From: Thermohalobaculum sp050330995
Lineage (GTDB): Bacteria; Pseudomonadota; Alphaproteobacteria; Rhodobacterales; Rhodobacteraceae
Assembly (NCBI GenBank): GCA_050330995.1
Contig: JBHJHI010000013.1
Coordinates: forward strand, 1-64,000
Direction: 5' to 3'
Length of the DNA: 64,000 bases
Part shown: one piece after another, positions 1 to 8,419 of the stretch
Layout: each line of letters begins with the position of its first letter
Position numbering within the stretch: the first letter of the stretch is position 1
Notes under the pieces: generated by a model
The model's input: the letters and a program-made list of their open reading frames with translations, nothing else
What the model was told of the DNA's origin: nothing
Database searches by the model: none
Program-made: the position numbers and the translations under genes

Positions 1-1
1 C

Positions 2-1318
2 CCCCGCTGTCCGGCGCCCGCCCCCCCGCCGGGGGCTCCTTGTTTCCCTGGCGCCTCCCGGGGGGGTGCCCCCCCCGCCGGCGGCGTCGCCGCGGTCGCG
101 GGCACGCTCGCGCGCGGGAGCGAGGAGCCCGCCCGCCCGCCCGCGGCGCCCCCCGCGCCATCGCCGCCGCCGCCGCGCCCGCACGAGGAGGATCTGGCCC
201 CCGGTCTCGGGCGGGCGCTGCTCGAACGGCTGCCGCTCGGCATCCTGCTCGTCGGCACGCGATCGGGGGTGCCCTTCGCCACCCCGGCCGCGCGGCGGCT
301 GTTCGGCCGCCCCGACGGCGTCGAGCTGACGGTGGCGGAGCTGCGCGCGCCGCGCCTCGCCGACGCGATCGAGGAGGCGCGCGCGAGCCGCGTCGCCGTC
401 GAGGTGGAGTTCTCGCTGCAGCGCGCCTCGGCGACGCATCTCTGCGCGCAGGTGGTGCCGCTCACCGAGGAGGCGCGCTTCGGCCTCGGCGCCGACGCCG
501 AGCGCCCCGACCTGCTCGTCGCCGTCGAGGACCGCACGCGCGCGCGTCGCTCGGAGGAGCTGCACCGCGACTTCGTCGCCAACGCCAGCCACGAGCTGAA
601 GACCCCGCTCGCCGCGCTCTCGGGACTGATCGAGACGCTGCTCGGCCACGGGCGCGACGACCCGGAGGCGCTCGCGCGCTTCCTGCCGATGATGGCGACC
701 CAGACCGAGCGGATGCGCCGCCTGGTCGAGGATCTGCTGTCGCTCAACCGCATCGAGCTGAACGAGCGGCGCCGTCCGCAGGAGCCGGTCGACATCCTCT
801 CCGTGCTGCGCGAGGCGGTCGAGGCGCTGCGCCCGATGGCCGAGGCCGAGGGCGCGCGGCTGGTGGTGCCGGCCATCGAGACGACCGAGCGCGTCCTGGT
901 GCCGGCCGCGCGCGAGGAGATCGCGCAGGTGTTCGCCAACCTGATCGAGAACGCGATCAAGTACGGCGGGCGCGGCAACGAGGTGCGCGTCGAGCGCCTC
1001 GACGGGGTGGCCGGGCGCGCGGGCATGATCGGGTTCGGCGTCGAGGACGACGGCCCCGGCATCGCGCGCGAGCACCTGCCGCGGCTGACCGAGCGGTTCT
1101 ATCGCGTCTCGGTGCCGCGCTCGCGCGAGCGCGGGGGCACCGGGCTCGGCCTCGCGATCGTCAAGCACGTGCTCAACCGCCACCGCGCGAGCCTCGAGAT
1201 CGAGAGCCGCGTCGGCCACGGCAGCCGCTTCACCGTCTGGTTGCCGCTGATGGCCGAGGCGGGAAGCGCGGCCGGGGCCAAGGCGGCGAGATCGGGGCGG
1301 CGCCAGCCTGCGACCTGA
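2..1318 (+). CDS. phoR: Phosphate-regulon sensor histidine kinase PhoR (5' end outside window)
   Basis: This is the membrane-associated sensor kinase expected to phosphorylate PhoB when phosphate is scarce. The frame is open to the left edge with no start codon before GTG 269, and residues encoded before 269 clearly belong to the PAS-like region (LPLGILLVGT), so the true start lies outside the window. In order there is a Pro/Ala-rich segment, a PAS-like domain, the dimerisation H-box (NASHELKTPL, phospho-acceptor His codon at 590-592), the N-box (NLIENAIKYGG), the G1 box (VEDDGPGIA) and the G2 box (GGTGLGLAI). It precedes pstSCAB-phoU-phoB, the usual context for PhoR. Identity is secure; only the N-terminal membrane segments are missing from view. 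Confidence 0.93.
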   Translation, partial: PRCPAPAPPPGAPCFPGASRGGAPPAGGVAAVAGTLARGSEEPARPPAAPPAPSPPPPRPHEEDLAPGLGRALLERLPLGILLVGTRSGVPFATPAARRLFGRPDGVELTVAELRAPRLADAIEEARASRVAVEVEFSLQRASATHLCAQVVPLTEEARFGLGADAERPDLLVAVEDRTRARRSEELHRDFVANASHELKTPLAALSGLIETLLGHGRDDPEALARFLPMMATQTERMRRLVEDLLSLNRIELNERRRPQEPVDILSVLREAVEALRPMAEAEGARLVVPAIETTERVLVPAAREEIAQVFANLIENAIKYGGRGNEVRVERLDGVAGRAGMIGFGVEDDGPGIAREHLPRLTERFYRVSVPRSRERGGTGLGLAIVKHVLNRHRASLEIESRVGHGSRFTVWLPLMAEAGSAAGAKAARSGRRQPAT

Positions 1319-1374
1319 TACGCATCGAAGACCGCCGACGCCTGTGCCCCCCATGACACGAGGTGTTCGAACGA

Positions 1375-1391
1375 CTGTCATAAAACTGAGA
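1375..1391 (+). promoter_or_regulatory. Pho box (PhoB-binding site) upstream of pstS
   Basis: The sequence CTGTCATAAAACTGAGA matches the classic Pho box: a first 7-bp half-site CTGTCAT, a 4-bp A-rich spacer and a second, weaker half-site. It lies about 100 bp before the pstS start, in the gap after phoR, and is AT-rich against a very GC-rich background. It predicts PhoB-dependent induction of pstSCAB-phoU-phoB during phosphate limitation and autoregulation of phoB through this operon. Confidence 0.85.
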
Positions 1392-1492
1392 GACTAGGGG
1401 ATTATGCGGGGGCCCAGCGCGCGTACGGCGCGCGTCTCGTCCGCGGCGGCGAGCAGTCGCCGCGACCACCCCGAGAGATTGGAGAGACAACC

Positions 1493-2485
1493 GTGAGCAA
1501 GCTGAGCATCGGCGTCGCCGCTGCCGCCCTCCTCGCCGCCTCCGCCGGCGGCGCGATGGCGCAGGGGCGCGACACCATCCGCATCGTCGGCTCCTCGACC
1601 GTGTTCCCGTTCGCTACCGCCGTCGCCGAGAACTTCGGCGAGCAGTCGCAGTTTCCGGCGCCGGTGGTCGAATCGACCGGCTCGGGCGGCGGGCTCAAGC
1701 TGTTCTGCGCGGGCGTGGGCGTCGAGCACCCCGACATCACCAACGCCTCGCGCCGGATGAAGCCCTCCGAGTTCGAGACCTGCCAGCAGAACGGCGTCAC
1801 CGACATCACCGAGGTGGTGGTCGGCTACGACGGCATCGTGGTGGCCAACGACCGCTCCGGCCCCGACTTCTCGCTGACCCAGGCGCAGCTCTACATGGCG
1901 CTCGACGCCAGCCAGGATCAGCCCTCGAACTGGACCGACGTGGACCCCTCGCTGCCCGACATCGAGATCGAGGTGCTCGGCCCGCCGCCCTCCTCGGGCA
2001 CGCGCGACGCCTTCGAGGAGCTGGCGCTCGAGGTCGGCTGCGAGGAGGTCGGCGGCAACTGCGACGAGATCGAGGTCCGCTCCGACGGCGCCTACGTCGA
2101 GTCCGGCGAGAACGACAACCTGATCGTCTCGAAGCTGCAGGAGAACACCAACGCGCTCGGCGTGTTCGGCTACTCCTTCCTCGAGGAGAACTCGTCGCAG
2201 CTCAAGGGCGCCAACGTCAACGGCACCGAGCCGACCTTCGAGAACATCCTGACCGGCGAGTACCCGCTGTCGCGCTCGATGGACTTCTACGTGAAGAACC
2301 AGCACGTGGGCGTGGTGCCGGGCATCATGGAGTACGTGGCCGAGTTCGTGTCGCAGGACGCCTCGGCGCGCGGCGGCTACCTCGTCGAGCGTGGCCTGAT
2401 CCCGCTCCAGGAGGAGACGCACCAGGAGAACGCCGAACAGGCGATGGACCAGCAGAAGCTGACCAAGGACGAGCTGGAGGGCTGA
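1493..2485 (+). CDS. pstS: Phosphate ABC transporter periplasmic binding protein PstS
   Basis: This periplasmic phosphate receptor delivers phosphate to the PstC-PstA channel. The protein has 330 residues and starts with GTG, preceded by a good ribosome binding site (GGAGAG). A Sec signal peptide ends near residue 23 (AGGAMAQ). The mature start, DTIRIVGSSTVFPF, is the family phosphate-binding loop, and PPSSGTRDAFEE is the second conserved ligand loop. The many acidic residues fit an exported protein, possibly in a saline habitat. The start is chosen because it gives a complete signal peptide with a nearby Shine-Dalgarno. A Pho box lies about 100 bp upstream. Confidence 0.96.
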   Translation: MSKLSIGVAAAALLAASAGGAMAQGRDTIRIVGSSTVFPFATAVAENFGEQSQFPAPVVESTGSGGGLKLFCAGVGVEHPDITNASRRMKPSEFETCQQNGVTDITEVVVGYDGIVVANDRSGPDFSLTQAQLYMALDASQDQPSNWTDVDPSLPDIEIEVLGPPPSSGTRDAFEELALEVGCEEVGGNCDEIEVRSDGAYVESGENDNLIVSKLQENTNALGVFGYSFLEENSSQLKGANVNGTEPTFENILTGEYPLSRSMDFYVKNQHVGVVPGIMEYVAEFVSQDASARGGYLVERGLIPLQEETHQENAEQAMDQQKLTKDELEG

Positions 2486-2504
2486 GCGCCCGCCGCCTCG
2501 ACCG

Positions 2505-2530
2505 GGCCCGGACGCCGCGGCGCCCGGGCC
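2505..2530 (+). terminator. Strong GC hairpin between pstS and pstC
   Basis: A 12-bp inverted repeat (GGCCCGGACGCC pairing with GGCGCCCGGGCC, one mismatch) starts about 20 nt after the pstS stop. There is no U-tract after it. In other binding-protein operons such hairpins partially terminate or protect the 3' end of the receptor mRNA, so the receptor is made in excess over the membrane parts. That role is an inference here. Confidence 0.6.
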
Positions 2531-2579
2531 GTCTTCGTTCCGACCCGATATCCGACCGCCCGACCGGAGCCCCCGAGCG

Positions 2580-3956
2580 ATGCTGCCCTTGACGCTCCTG
2601 GCCATCGTGCTGACCGCGCTCGTCGCCTTCGCGCTCGGCCGCTCTCGTGCGCAGGCGATCGCCGGCGGACGGGCCGCATTGCTGCACTCGCGCCCGTCCT
2701 ATCACGGGCTCTACCTGCTACTCTGGGTGCTGATCGCGGGCCTCGGCGTGTTCGTCGTCGCCAACATCGCGCTCTCGAGCCTGTTCGACGGGCTGATCGC
2801 GGGCGAGATCGCCGACCGCGCGCCCGACCTCTCCGAGATCCAGCGAAGCCTCGTCTTCGCCGACGCGATCAAGATCGCCGAGGGCGGGCTGCCCTCCACC
2901 GACGGCGAGCTGCGCCGCGCGATCGCGGCCGACTACGAGAGCTACGAGTTCTGGCGCGTGACGCTCGTCTGCCTCGGCGGGCTCGGCGCGGCCGGCTTCG
3001 CCCTCTGGCACACCTACGGCCAGCTCTCGCGGGGCTTTCGCGCGCGCAACCGCACGGAGCGGGTGCTGCGCACGATCCTCTGGATCGCCGCCACCATCGC
3101 GATCCTGACCACCGTCGGCATCGTGCTGTCGCTGATCGGCGAGACGCTGGTGTTCTTCGACCGCATCGGCTGGCAGGTCGACGCCTTCCTGTTCGGCACC
3201 ACCTGGTCGCCGCTCTCGGGCGTCTCGGCCGGCGCGCTCGAGCCCTCCAAGGTCGGCGCGGTGCCGCTGTTCACCGGCACGATCATGATCACCATCATCG
3301 CCATGCTGGTGGCAGTGCCGATCGGGCTGTTCGCCGCGATCTACCTCGCCGACTTCGCCTCCAAGAGCACCCGCGCCTGGGCGAAGCCGCTGCTCGAGAT
3401 CCTCGCGGGCGTGCCGACGGTGGTCTACGGCTACTTCGCCGCCATCACCGTGGCGCCGGCGCTGCGCGACTTCGGCAGCCTGGTCGGCCTCTCGATCGCC
3501 TCCGAGAGCGCGCTCGCCGCGGGCGCGGTGATGGGGATCATGATCATCCCCTTCATCTCCTCGCTGTCGGACGACGTGATCAACGCGGTGCCGCAGTCCC
3601 TGCGCGACGGCTCCTACGGCCTCGGCGCCACCAAGGCCGAGACCATCCGCCGCGTGGTGCTGCCCGCCGCCCTGCCCGGCATCGTCTCGGCGGTGCTGCT
3701 CGGCACCTCGCGCGCCATCGGCGAGACCATGATCGTGGTGATGGCCGCCGGCCTGGGCGCGAACATGACGCTCAATCCCCTCGACGCGGTGACCACGGTG
3801 ACGGTGCAGATCGTGATGCTCATCACCGGCGACACCGAGGCGGACGTGGCCGCCGCGCCCGCCTTCACCCTCGGCTTCACGCTGTTCTGCGTGACGCTCG
3901 CGCTCAACGTGGTCGCGCTGCGGGTCGTCCGGCGCTACCGCGAGATGTACGACTGA
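2580..3956 (+). CDS. pstC: Phosphate ABC transporter permease PstC
   Basis: This is one of the two channel subunits of the inner-membrane phosphate importer. At 458 residues it is longer than enteric PstC (about 320), which is usual in Alphaproteobacteria. The first ~220 residues hold extra membrane segments (residues 1-20, 42-65, 125-140, 165-190). The BPD_transp_1 domain follows, from about residue 235. The cytoplasmic coupling loop that contacts PstB is visible as DGSYGLGATKAETIRRV with a following GETM motif. The protein ends in a basic tail. The gene is followed after 11 nt by pstA. ATG 2580 is used; the upstream GGAG is about 10 nt away. Confidence 0.95.
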   Translation: MLPLTLLAIVLTALVAFALGRSRAQAIAGGRAALLHSRPSYHGLYLLLWVLIAGLGVFVVANIALSSLFDGLIAGEIADRAPDLSEIQRSLVFADAIKIAEGGLPSTDGELRRAIAADYESYEFWRVTLVCLGGLGAAGFALWHTYGQLSRGFRARNRTERVLRTILWIAATIAILTTVGIVLSLIGETLVFFDRIGWQVDAFLFGTTWSPLSGVSAGALEPSKVGAVPLFTGTIMITIIAMLVAVPIGLFAAIYLADFASKSTRAWAKPLLEILAGVPTVVYGYFAAITVAPALRDFGSLVGLSIASESALAAGAVMGIMIIPFISSLSDDVINAVPQSLRDGSYGLGATKAETIRRVVLPAALPGIVSAVLLGTSRAIGETMIVVMAAGLGANMTLNPLDAVTTVTVQIVMLITGDTEADVAAAPAFTLGFTLFCVTLALNVVALRVVRRYREMYD

Positions 3957-3967
3957 GGACGGACTTC

Positions 3968-5806
3968 ATGGCGGACATCTCGATCGACTTCACCGACCTC
4001 TCGGCCAAGCACACCTCCGACGCCTCGCGCGCGCGGCTGCGCCGGCGCTACTGGGCGGAGGTGCGGCTCAAGGCCTACGGCATCGCCGCGATCGCCCTCG
4101 CCGGCGCCGCGCTTCTGGTGCTGCTCTCGACCATCGTCACCAAGACGCTCAGCGTGACGACCGAGCACTACCTGACGCTGAACGCGCCGGTGGAGATCGA
4201 GGGGGAGGACCGCGAGCGGCTGACCAGCGGCAACCCGAACCTTCGCGCCAACCTGCGCGACGTGGTGCGCACGGGGCTGATCAACGCTGTCGGCGGCGAG
4301 GTCGGCATCGCCGCGGAGCGCGAGCTGACCGGCCTCGTCTCCAACAACGCGGGCCTCGAACTCGGCGACCGCGTCAAGGCCAACAACAACCTGATCGGCC
4401 AGAGCGTCACCTTCCAGGCGCTGCTCGACGACCAGACCCAGCTCTACCTCGCCGGCGAGTTCGGCCTGCCCGAGGAGCTGGAGAGCCCCGGCACGCTGAC
4501 CATGGAGCCCGGCGAGACCCCGGGCGACGACGTGAGCGCGACCTTCCCCGAGGAGGCCTTCCCCGCCTTCTACGAGGCCATGCGCGAGCGGCGCGGCGAG
4601 GAGGCCGAACGCGCCCGCGCCGAGGAGGCGCGCCAGCAGAACGCGATCGACGTGACCGAGGCGCAGCTCGCGGAGGGCGTCGACAACGAGAAACGCCGCG
4701 AGTACCTCGAAGGCCGGCTCGACGGCTACGTGTCGGCGCGCGACCGCGCCCGCGCCGAGGCCGAGCGGTTGGAGGGGATCGCCGCGGGCGAGGGCCCGGC
4801 CGCCTTCGAGATCTCGGACGAGGACCCCTCGCTCCTGATCAACGCCGGCGGCGGCTGGATTAGGGCGACCGCGATCGAGCCCGGACGGATCGAGGGCGAG
4901 GTGCTCCAGCGCCCCGGCGGCGAGGACTTCCCCGCGCCGCGCTGGCAGGGCTACATCATGGAGCGCCCCGAAGTGCAGCGCCCGATGTCCGACCAGCAGG
5001 TGATCTGGGTCGAGAACATGAAGCAGCGCGGCCAGCTTGAGGAGCGCTTCAACTGGCGGCTCCTGGAGACCTCCGACAGCGCCTCGGCCGAGCTGGCGGG
5101 TATCTGGGGCGCGGTGCTCGGCTCGTTCTGGACGATGATGGTGACCTTCCTGCTCGCCTTCCCGATCGGGGTGATGGCCTCGATCTATCTGGAGGAGTTC
5201 GCGCCGAAGAACCGGCTGACCGACCTGATCGAGGTCAACATCAACAACCTCGCGGCCGTCCCCTCGATCGTGTTCGGCCTGCTCGGGCTCGCGATCTTCG
5301 TGGCCGGCGTGAACATCCCCGGCACCGACATCGAGATCGGCGGCTTCCTGCCGCGCTCCTCGCCACTCGCGGGCGGCGCGGTGCGGGCGCTGATGACGCT
5401 GCCGACCATCATCATCGCTGGGCGCGCCTCGATCCGCTCGGTGCCCCCCTCGATCCGCGACGCGGCGCTCGGCATCGGGGCCTCGAAGCTGCAGACCGCG
5501 ACCCACCACGTGCTGCCGCTCGCGATGCCCGGCATCCTCACCGGCTCGATCATCGGCATGGCGCAGGCGCTCGGCGAGACCGCGCCGCTGCTCCTGGTCG
5601 GCATGAACAGCTTCATCCAGGCGCCGCCGGAGGACCCGCTGGCGGCGGCGAACGTGCTGCCCACCTTGATCTACCAGTGGAACAGCAACTCCGAGCGGCT
5701 GTTCGACGACAAGACGGCGGCGGCGATCTCGGTGCTGCTCGTGTTCCTGATCGCGATGAACGCGCTCGCCGTCCTTCTGCGCAAACGCTTCGAGAGGCGC
5801 TGGTGA
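3968..5806 (+). CDS. pstA: Phosphate ABC transporter permease PstA (long, DUF3333-type N-terminus)
   Basis: This is the second channel subunit of the phosphate importer. It has 612 residues against about 296 in E. coli. The extra length is one N-terminal membrane segment (about residues 38-60) followed by a ~300-residue periplasmic region, the arrangement called DUF3333 in Alphaproteobacteria. This region includes a charged, probably helical stretch (ERRGEEAERARAEEARQQ, about residues 205-222). The transport domain begins near residue 380 (GSFWTMMVTFLLAF), with the coupling loop DAALGIGASKLQ and GETAPLLLVG. The stop codon overlaps the pstB start by one base, so the two are translationally coupled. 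Confidence 0.95.
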   Translation: MADISIDFTDLSAKHTSDASRARLRRRYWAEVRLKAYGIAAIALAGAALLVLLSTIVTKTLSVTTEHYLTLNAPVEIEGEDRERLTSGNPNLRANLRDVVRTGLINAVGGEVGIAAERELTGLVSNNAGLELGDRVKANNNLIGQSVTFQALLDDQTQLYLAGEFGLPEELESPGTLTMEPGETPGDDVSATFPEEAFPAFYEAMRERRGEEAERARAEEARQQNAIDVTEAQLAEGVDNEKRREYLEGRLDGYVSARDRARAEAERLEGIAAGEGPAAFEISDEDPSLLINAGGGWIRATAIEPGRIEGEVLQRPGGEDFPAPRWQGYIMERPEVQRPMSDQQVIWVENMKQRGQLEERFNWRLLETSDSASAELAGIWGAVLGSFWTMMVTFLLAFPIGVMASIYLEEFAPKNRLTDLIEVNINNLAAVPSIVFGLLGLAIFVAGVNIPGTDIEIGGFLPRSSPLAGGAVRALMTLPTIIIAGRASIRSVPPSIRDAALGIGASKLQTATHHVLPLAMPGILTGSIIGMAQALGETAPLLLVGMNSFIQAPPEDPLAAANVLPTLIYQWNSNSERLFDDKTAAAISVLLVFLIAMNALAVLLRKRFERRW

Positions 5807-6663
5807 TGACCGACGACACGATTACCGCCGAGCAACAGCACGGCGAGAACCAGTCCGGGCTGAAGGACATCCAGCCCTCGCGCTCGCCCGAGCACGTGGC
5901 GGCCAAGGGCACCAAGATCGCGACCCGCGACGTCCACGTCTTCTACGGCGACAACGAGGCGATCAAGGGCGTGTCCATGGACATCGAGGACAAGGCGGTC
6001 ACCGCCTTCATCGGTCCCTCGGGCTGCGGCAAGTCGACGTTCCTGCGCTGCCTCAACCGCATGAACGACACCATCGACATCTGCCGCGTCACCGGCACGA
6101 TCGAGCTCGACGGCACCGACATCCACGACGACGAGGTCGACCCGGTGCAGCTTCGCGCCCGCGTCGGCATGGTGTTCCAGAAGCCGAACCCGTTCCCGAA
6201 ATCGATCTACGACAACGTCGCCTACGGGCCGAAGATCCACGGGCTCGGCGGCTCGAAGGCCGAACTCGACGCCATCGTCGAGGAGAGCCTGAAGCGCGCC
6301 GCGCTCTGGGGCGAGGTCAAGGACCGGCTCGACACGCCCGGCACCGGGCTCTCGGGCGGCCAGCAGCAGCGGCTCTGCATCGCGCGCGCCATCGCCACCG
6401 CACCGGAGGTGCTGCTCATGGACGAGCCCTGCTCGGCCCTCGACCCGATCGCGACCGCCCAGGTGGAGGAGCTGATCGACGAGCTGAAGCAGAACTATTC
6501 CGTGGTGATCGTCACCCACTCGATGCAGCAGGCCGCCCGCGTCAGCCAGAAGACCGCGTTCTTCCACCTCGGCCATATGCTGGAGTACGACGAGACCGGT
6601 AAGATCTTCACGGCGCCGAGCCACGAGAAGACGCAGCAGTACATCACCGGCCGGTTCGGCTGA
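5806..6663 (+). CDS. pstB: Phosphate ABC transporter ATPase PstB
   Basis: This cytoplasmic ATPase energises PstC-PstA. It has 285 residues when started at ATG 5806, which overlaps the pstA stop; the longer open frame upstream is a shadow of pstA. It carries Walker A (GPSGCGKST), a Q-loop (VFQKPNPFPKS, typical of PstB), the ABC signature (LSGGQQQR), Walker B (VLLMDEP) and the switch His (VTHSMQQAARVS). About 35 extra polar residues precede the domain, common in alphaproteobacterial PstB. It probably also relays transporter state to PhoR through PhoU. Confidence 0.97.
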   Translation: MTDDTITAEQQHGENQSGLKDIQPSRSPEHVAAKGTKIATRDVHVFYGDNEAIKGVSMDIEDKAVTAFIGPSGCGKSTFLRCLNRMNDTIDICRVTGTIELDGTDIHDDEVDPVQLRARVGMVFQKPNPFPKSIYDNVAYGPKIHGLGGSKAELDAIVEESLKRAALWGEVKDRLDTPGTGLSGGQQQRLCIARAIATAPEVLLMDEPCSALDPIATAQVEELIDELKQNYSVVIVTHSMQQAARVSQKTAFFHLGHMLEYDETGKIFTAPSHEKTQQYITGRFG

Positions 6664-6713
6664 GGCGAGGGTCAGGGACCGGGGCGCGGCGACGCGCGGC
6701 CGGCACGGGTCGC

Positions 6714-7427
6714 ATGACCGAGGCGCAGAGCCGTCACATCGTGACCGCCTTCGACCAGGACCTGAAGGCGATCGACGCCTCGATCGCCGAGATGGGGGGC
6801 ATCGCCGAGGAGCAGCTCGGCAATGCGCTGGAGGCGGTGCGCCACCGCGACATCGCGCTCGCGCGCGAGGTGGTCGCGGCCGACCTGCGCCTCGACCGCC
6901 TGGAGATGCGCCTCGAGGAGGCCGCGATCCAGACGCTCGCGCTGCGCCAGCCGGTGGCCGACGACCTGCGCGCGGTGGTGGCCGCGCTCAAAGTCTCCTC
7001 GACGCTCGAGCGTATCGGCGATCTCGCCAAGAACATCGCCAAGCGCGCGCAGTACCTGAGCGAGGGCGAGCCGATGCGCATCGCCCATTCGATCCTGCGC
7101 ATGGGCAAGCAGGCGCAGGCGCAGTTCACCGAAGGGCTCGACGCCTACACCGCGCGCGACGCCGACCTGGCCGTCTCGGTCTGGCGCCGCGACGTCGAGG
7201 TCGACGAGATGTACAACTCGCTGTTCCGCGAGCTGATCACCTACATGATGGAAGATCCGCGGGTGATCGGCACCTGCTCGCAGCTTCTGTTCATCGCCAA
7301 GAACCTGGAGAGGATCGGCGACCACGCGACGTTCATCGCCGAGATGACGTATTTCGTGGTGAAGGGCCGGCCGCTCGACGACCCCCGGCCGAAGGGCGAT
7401 CCCTTCGGCGACCTGCCGGAGCTTTGA
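6714..7427 (+). CDS. phoU: Phosphate signalling protein PhoU
   Basis: PhoU is a cytoplasmic helical protein that represses PhoR signalling when the Pst transporter is saturated. The 237-residue protein has the two repeated three-helix PhoU units: the first contains LRQPVADDLRAVVAALKV with ERIGDLAKNIA, the second SQLLFIAKNLERIGDHATFIAE. The repeated E/D-R-I-G-D motifs are the family metal-cluster ligands. The gene lies 50 nt after pstB and touches phoB, the standard order. Confidence 0.96.
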   Translation: MTEAQSRHIVTAFDQDLKAIDASIAEMGGIAEEQLGNALEAVRHRDIALAREVVAADLRLDRLEMRLEEAAIQTLALRQPVADDLRAVVAALKVSSTLERIGDLAKNIAKRAQYLSEGEPMRIAHSILRMGKQAQAQFTEGLDAYTARDADLAVSVWRRDVEVDEMYNSLFRELITYMMEDPRVIGTCSQLLFIAKNLERIGDHATFIAEMTYFVVKGRPLDDPRPKGDPFGDLPEL

Positions 7428-7432
7428 GCCCG

Positions 7433-8191
7433 ATGACGACCACGAGCGCCCCCGTCCCCGGCCGCAGCCCCGCCCCCGAGCGCGACGCCCGCCCGATGGC
7501 CGCCCGCGTCCTCGTCGTCGAGGACGAGGAGGCGCTCTCGGCGCTGCTCGAGTACAATCTCGCCAAGGAAGGCTTCGCCGTGCGCGTCAGCCAGGACGGC
7601 GACGACGCGCTGCTCGCGATCGAGGAGGAGAAGCCCGACCTGGTGCTGCTCGACTGGATGCTGCCCGGCCTCAGCGGGATCGAGGTCTGCCGGCGCATCC
7701 GCGCGCAGTCCGAGACGCGCGATCTGCCGGTGATCATGCTGACCGCGCGCGGCGAGGAGGACGACCGCGTGCGCGGGCTCGACACCGGCGCGGACGACTA
7801 CCTGACCAAGCCCTTCTCGGTGCCCGAGCTGACCGCGCGCGTGCGTGCGCTCCTGCGTCGCTCGCGCCCGACGCTCGCGGCCAACGTCGCCACCTTCGGC
7901 GACCTGCTCCTCGACCGCGAGACCCGTCGCGTGCGCCGCGGCGAGCGCGAGGGCCATCTCGGCCCGACCGAGTTCCGCCTGCTCGACTGCCTGATGCAGC
8001 GCCCCGGCCGCGTGTTCTCGCGCGAGCAGCTCCTGGACCTGGTCTGGGGGCGCGACGTCTACGTCGAGGCGCGCACCGTCGACGTCCACGTCGGCCGGCT
8101 GAGGAAGGCGCTGAACCAGGGAGCCGAGCGCGACCCGATCAGGACGGTGCGCGCGGCGGGCTATGCGCTCGACGAGACGTACAGCCAGTAG
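7433..8191 (+). CDS. phoB: Phosphate regulon response regulator PhoB
   Basis: This OmpR-family response regulator is phosphorylated by PhoR and binds Pho boxes such as the one at 1375. The receiver domain (VLVVEDEEALSALL) has its phospho-acceptor Asp in LVLLDWMLPG and the conserved Lys in DYLTKPFS. The C-terminal winged helix has the recognition segment YVEARTVDVHVGRLRKAL. ATG 7433 is chosen because GGAG lies 11 nt upstream. ATG 7496 would give a 231-residue protein closer to E. coli PhoB, and a TTG at 7424 overlapping the phoU stop is less likely. Placing phoB at the end of the operon gives positive feedback. Confidence 0.95.
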   Translation: MTTTSAPVPGRSPAPERDARPMAARVLVVEDEEALSALLEYNLAKEGFAVRVSQDGDDALLAIEEEKPDLVLLDWMLPGLSGIEVCRRIRAQSETRDLPVIMLTARGEEDDRVRGLDTGADDYLTKPFSVPELTARVRALLRRSRPTLAANVATFGDLLLDRETRRVRRGEREGHLGPTEFRLLDCLMQRPGRVFSREQLLDLVWGRDVYVEARTVDVHVGRLRKALNQGAERDPIRTVRAAGYALDETYSQ

Positions 8192-8205
8192 CCGGGCGAC
8201 CGGCT
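8190..8205 (+). terminator. Small hairpin at the phoB stop
   Basis: A perfect 6-bp inverted repeat (AGCCGG-gcga-CCGGCT) overlaps the phoB stop codon. There is no U-tract, so it is only a weak candidate for the end of the pst-pho operon. The next gene is on the opposite strand, so transcription should stop near here. Confidence 0.3.
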
Positions 8206-8419
8206 TCGCGCCCTGTCGCGCCGTCGAGGCGCCCTCCGCGCGGATCGTTCACCCCGGAGGCCCTGGCCGGGTCGGGCCGGTCGGATCGGACGGGGCTTCG
8301 GGGTGTCGAGAACGCGCGGTCTCGCGGCCCCCGCGCGCTTCGCCCGGACCGGAAAACGCCCTGGCGAGCGCACGGCCCCGATCCCTCGGGTCTTGTCCGC
8401 CCGAGCCCTCCGCCCTTCG

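Noticed and set aside
269..1318. Taking GTG 269 as the start of phoR
   Set aside because: It falls inside the PAS-like domain, and conserved residues are encoded just before it; the real start is outside the window.
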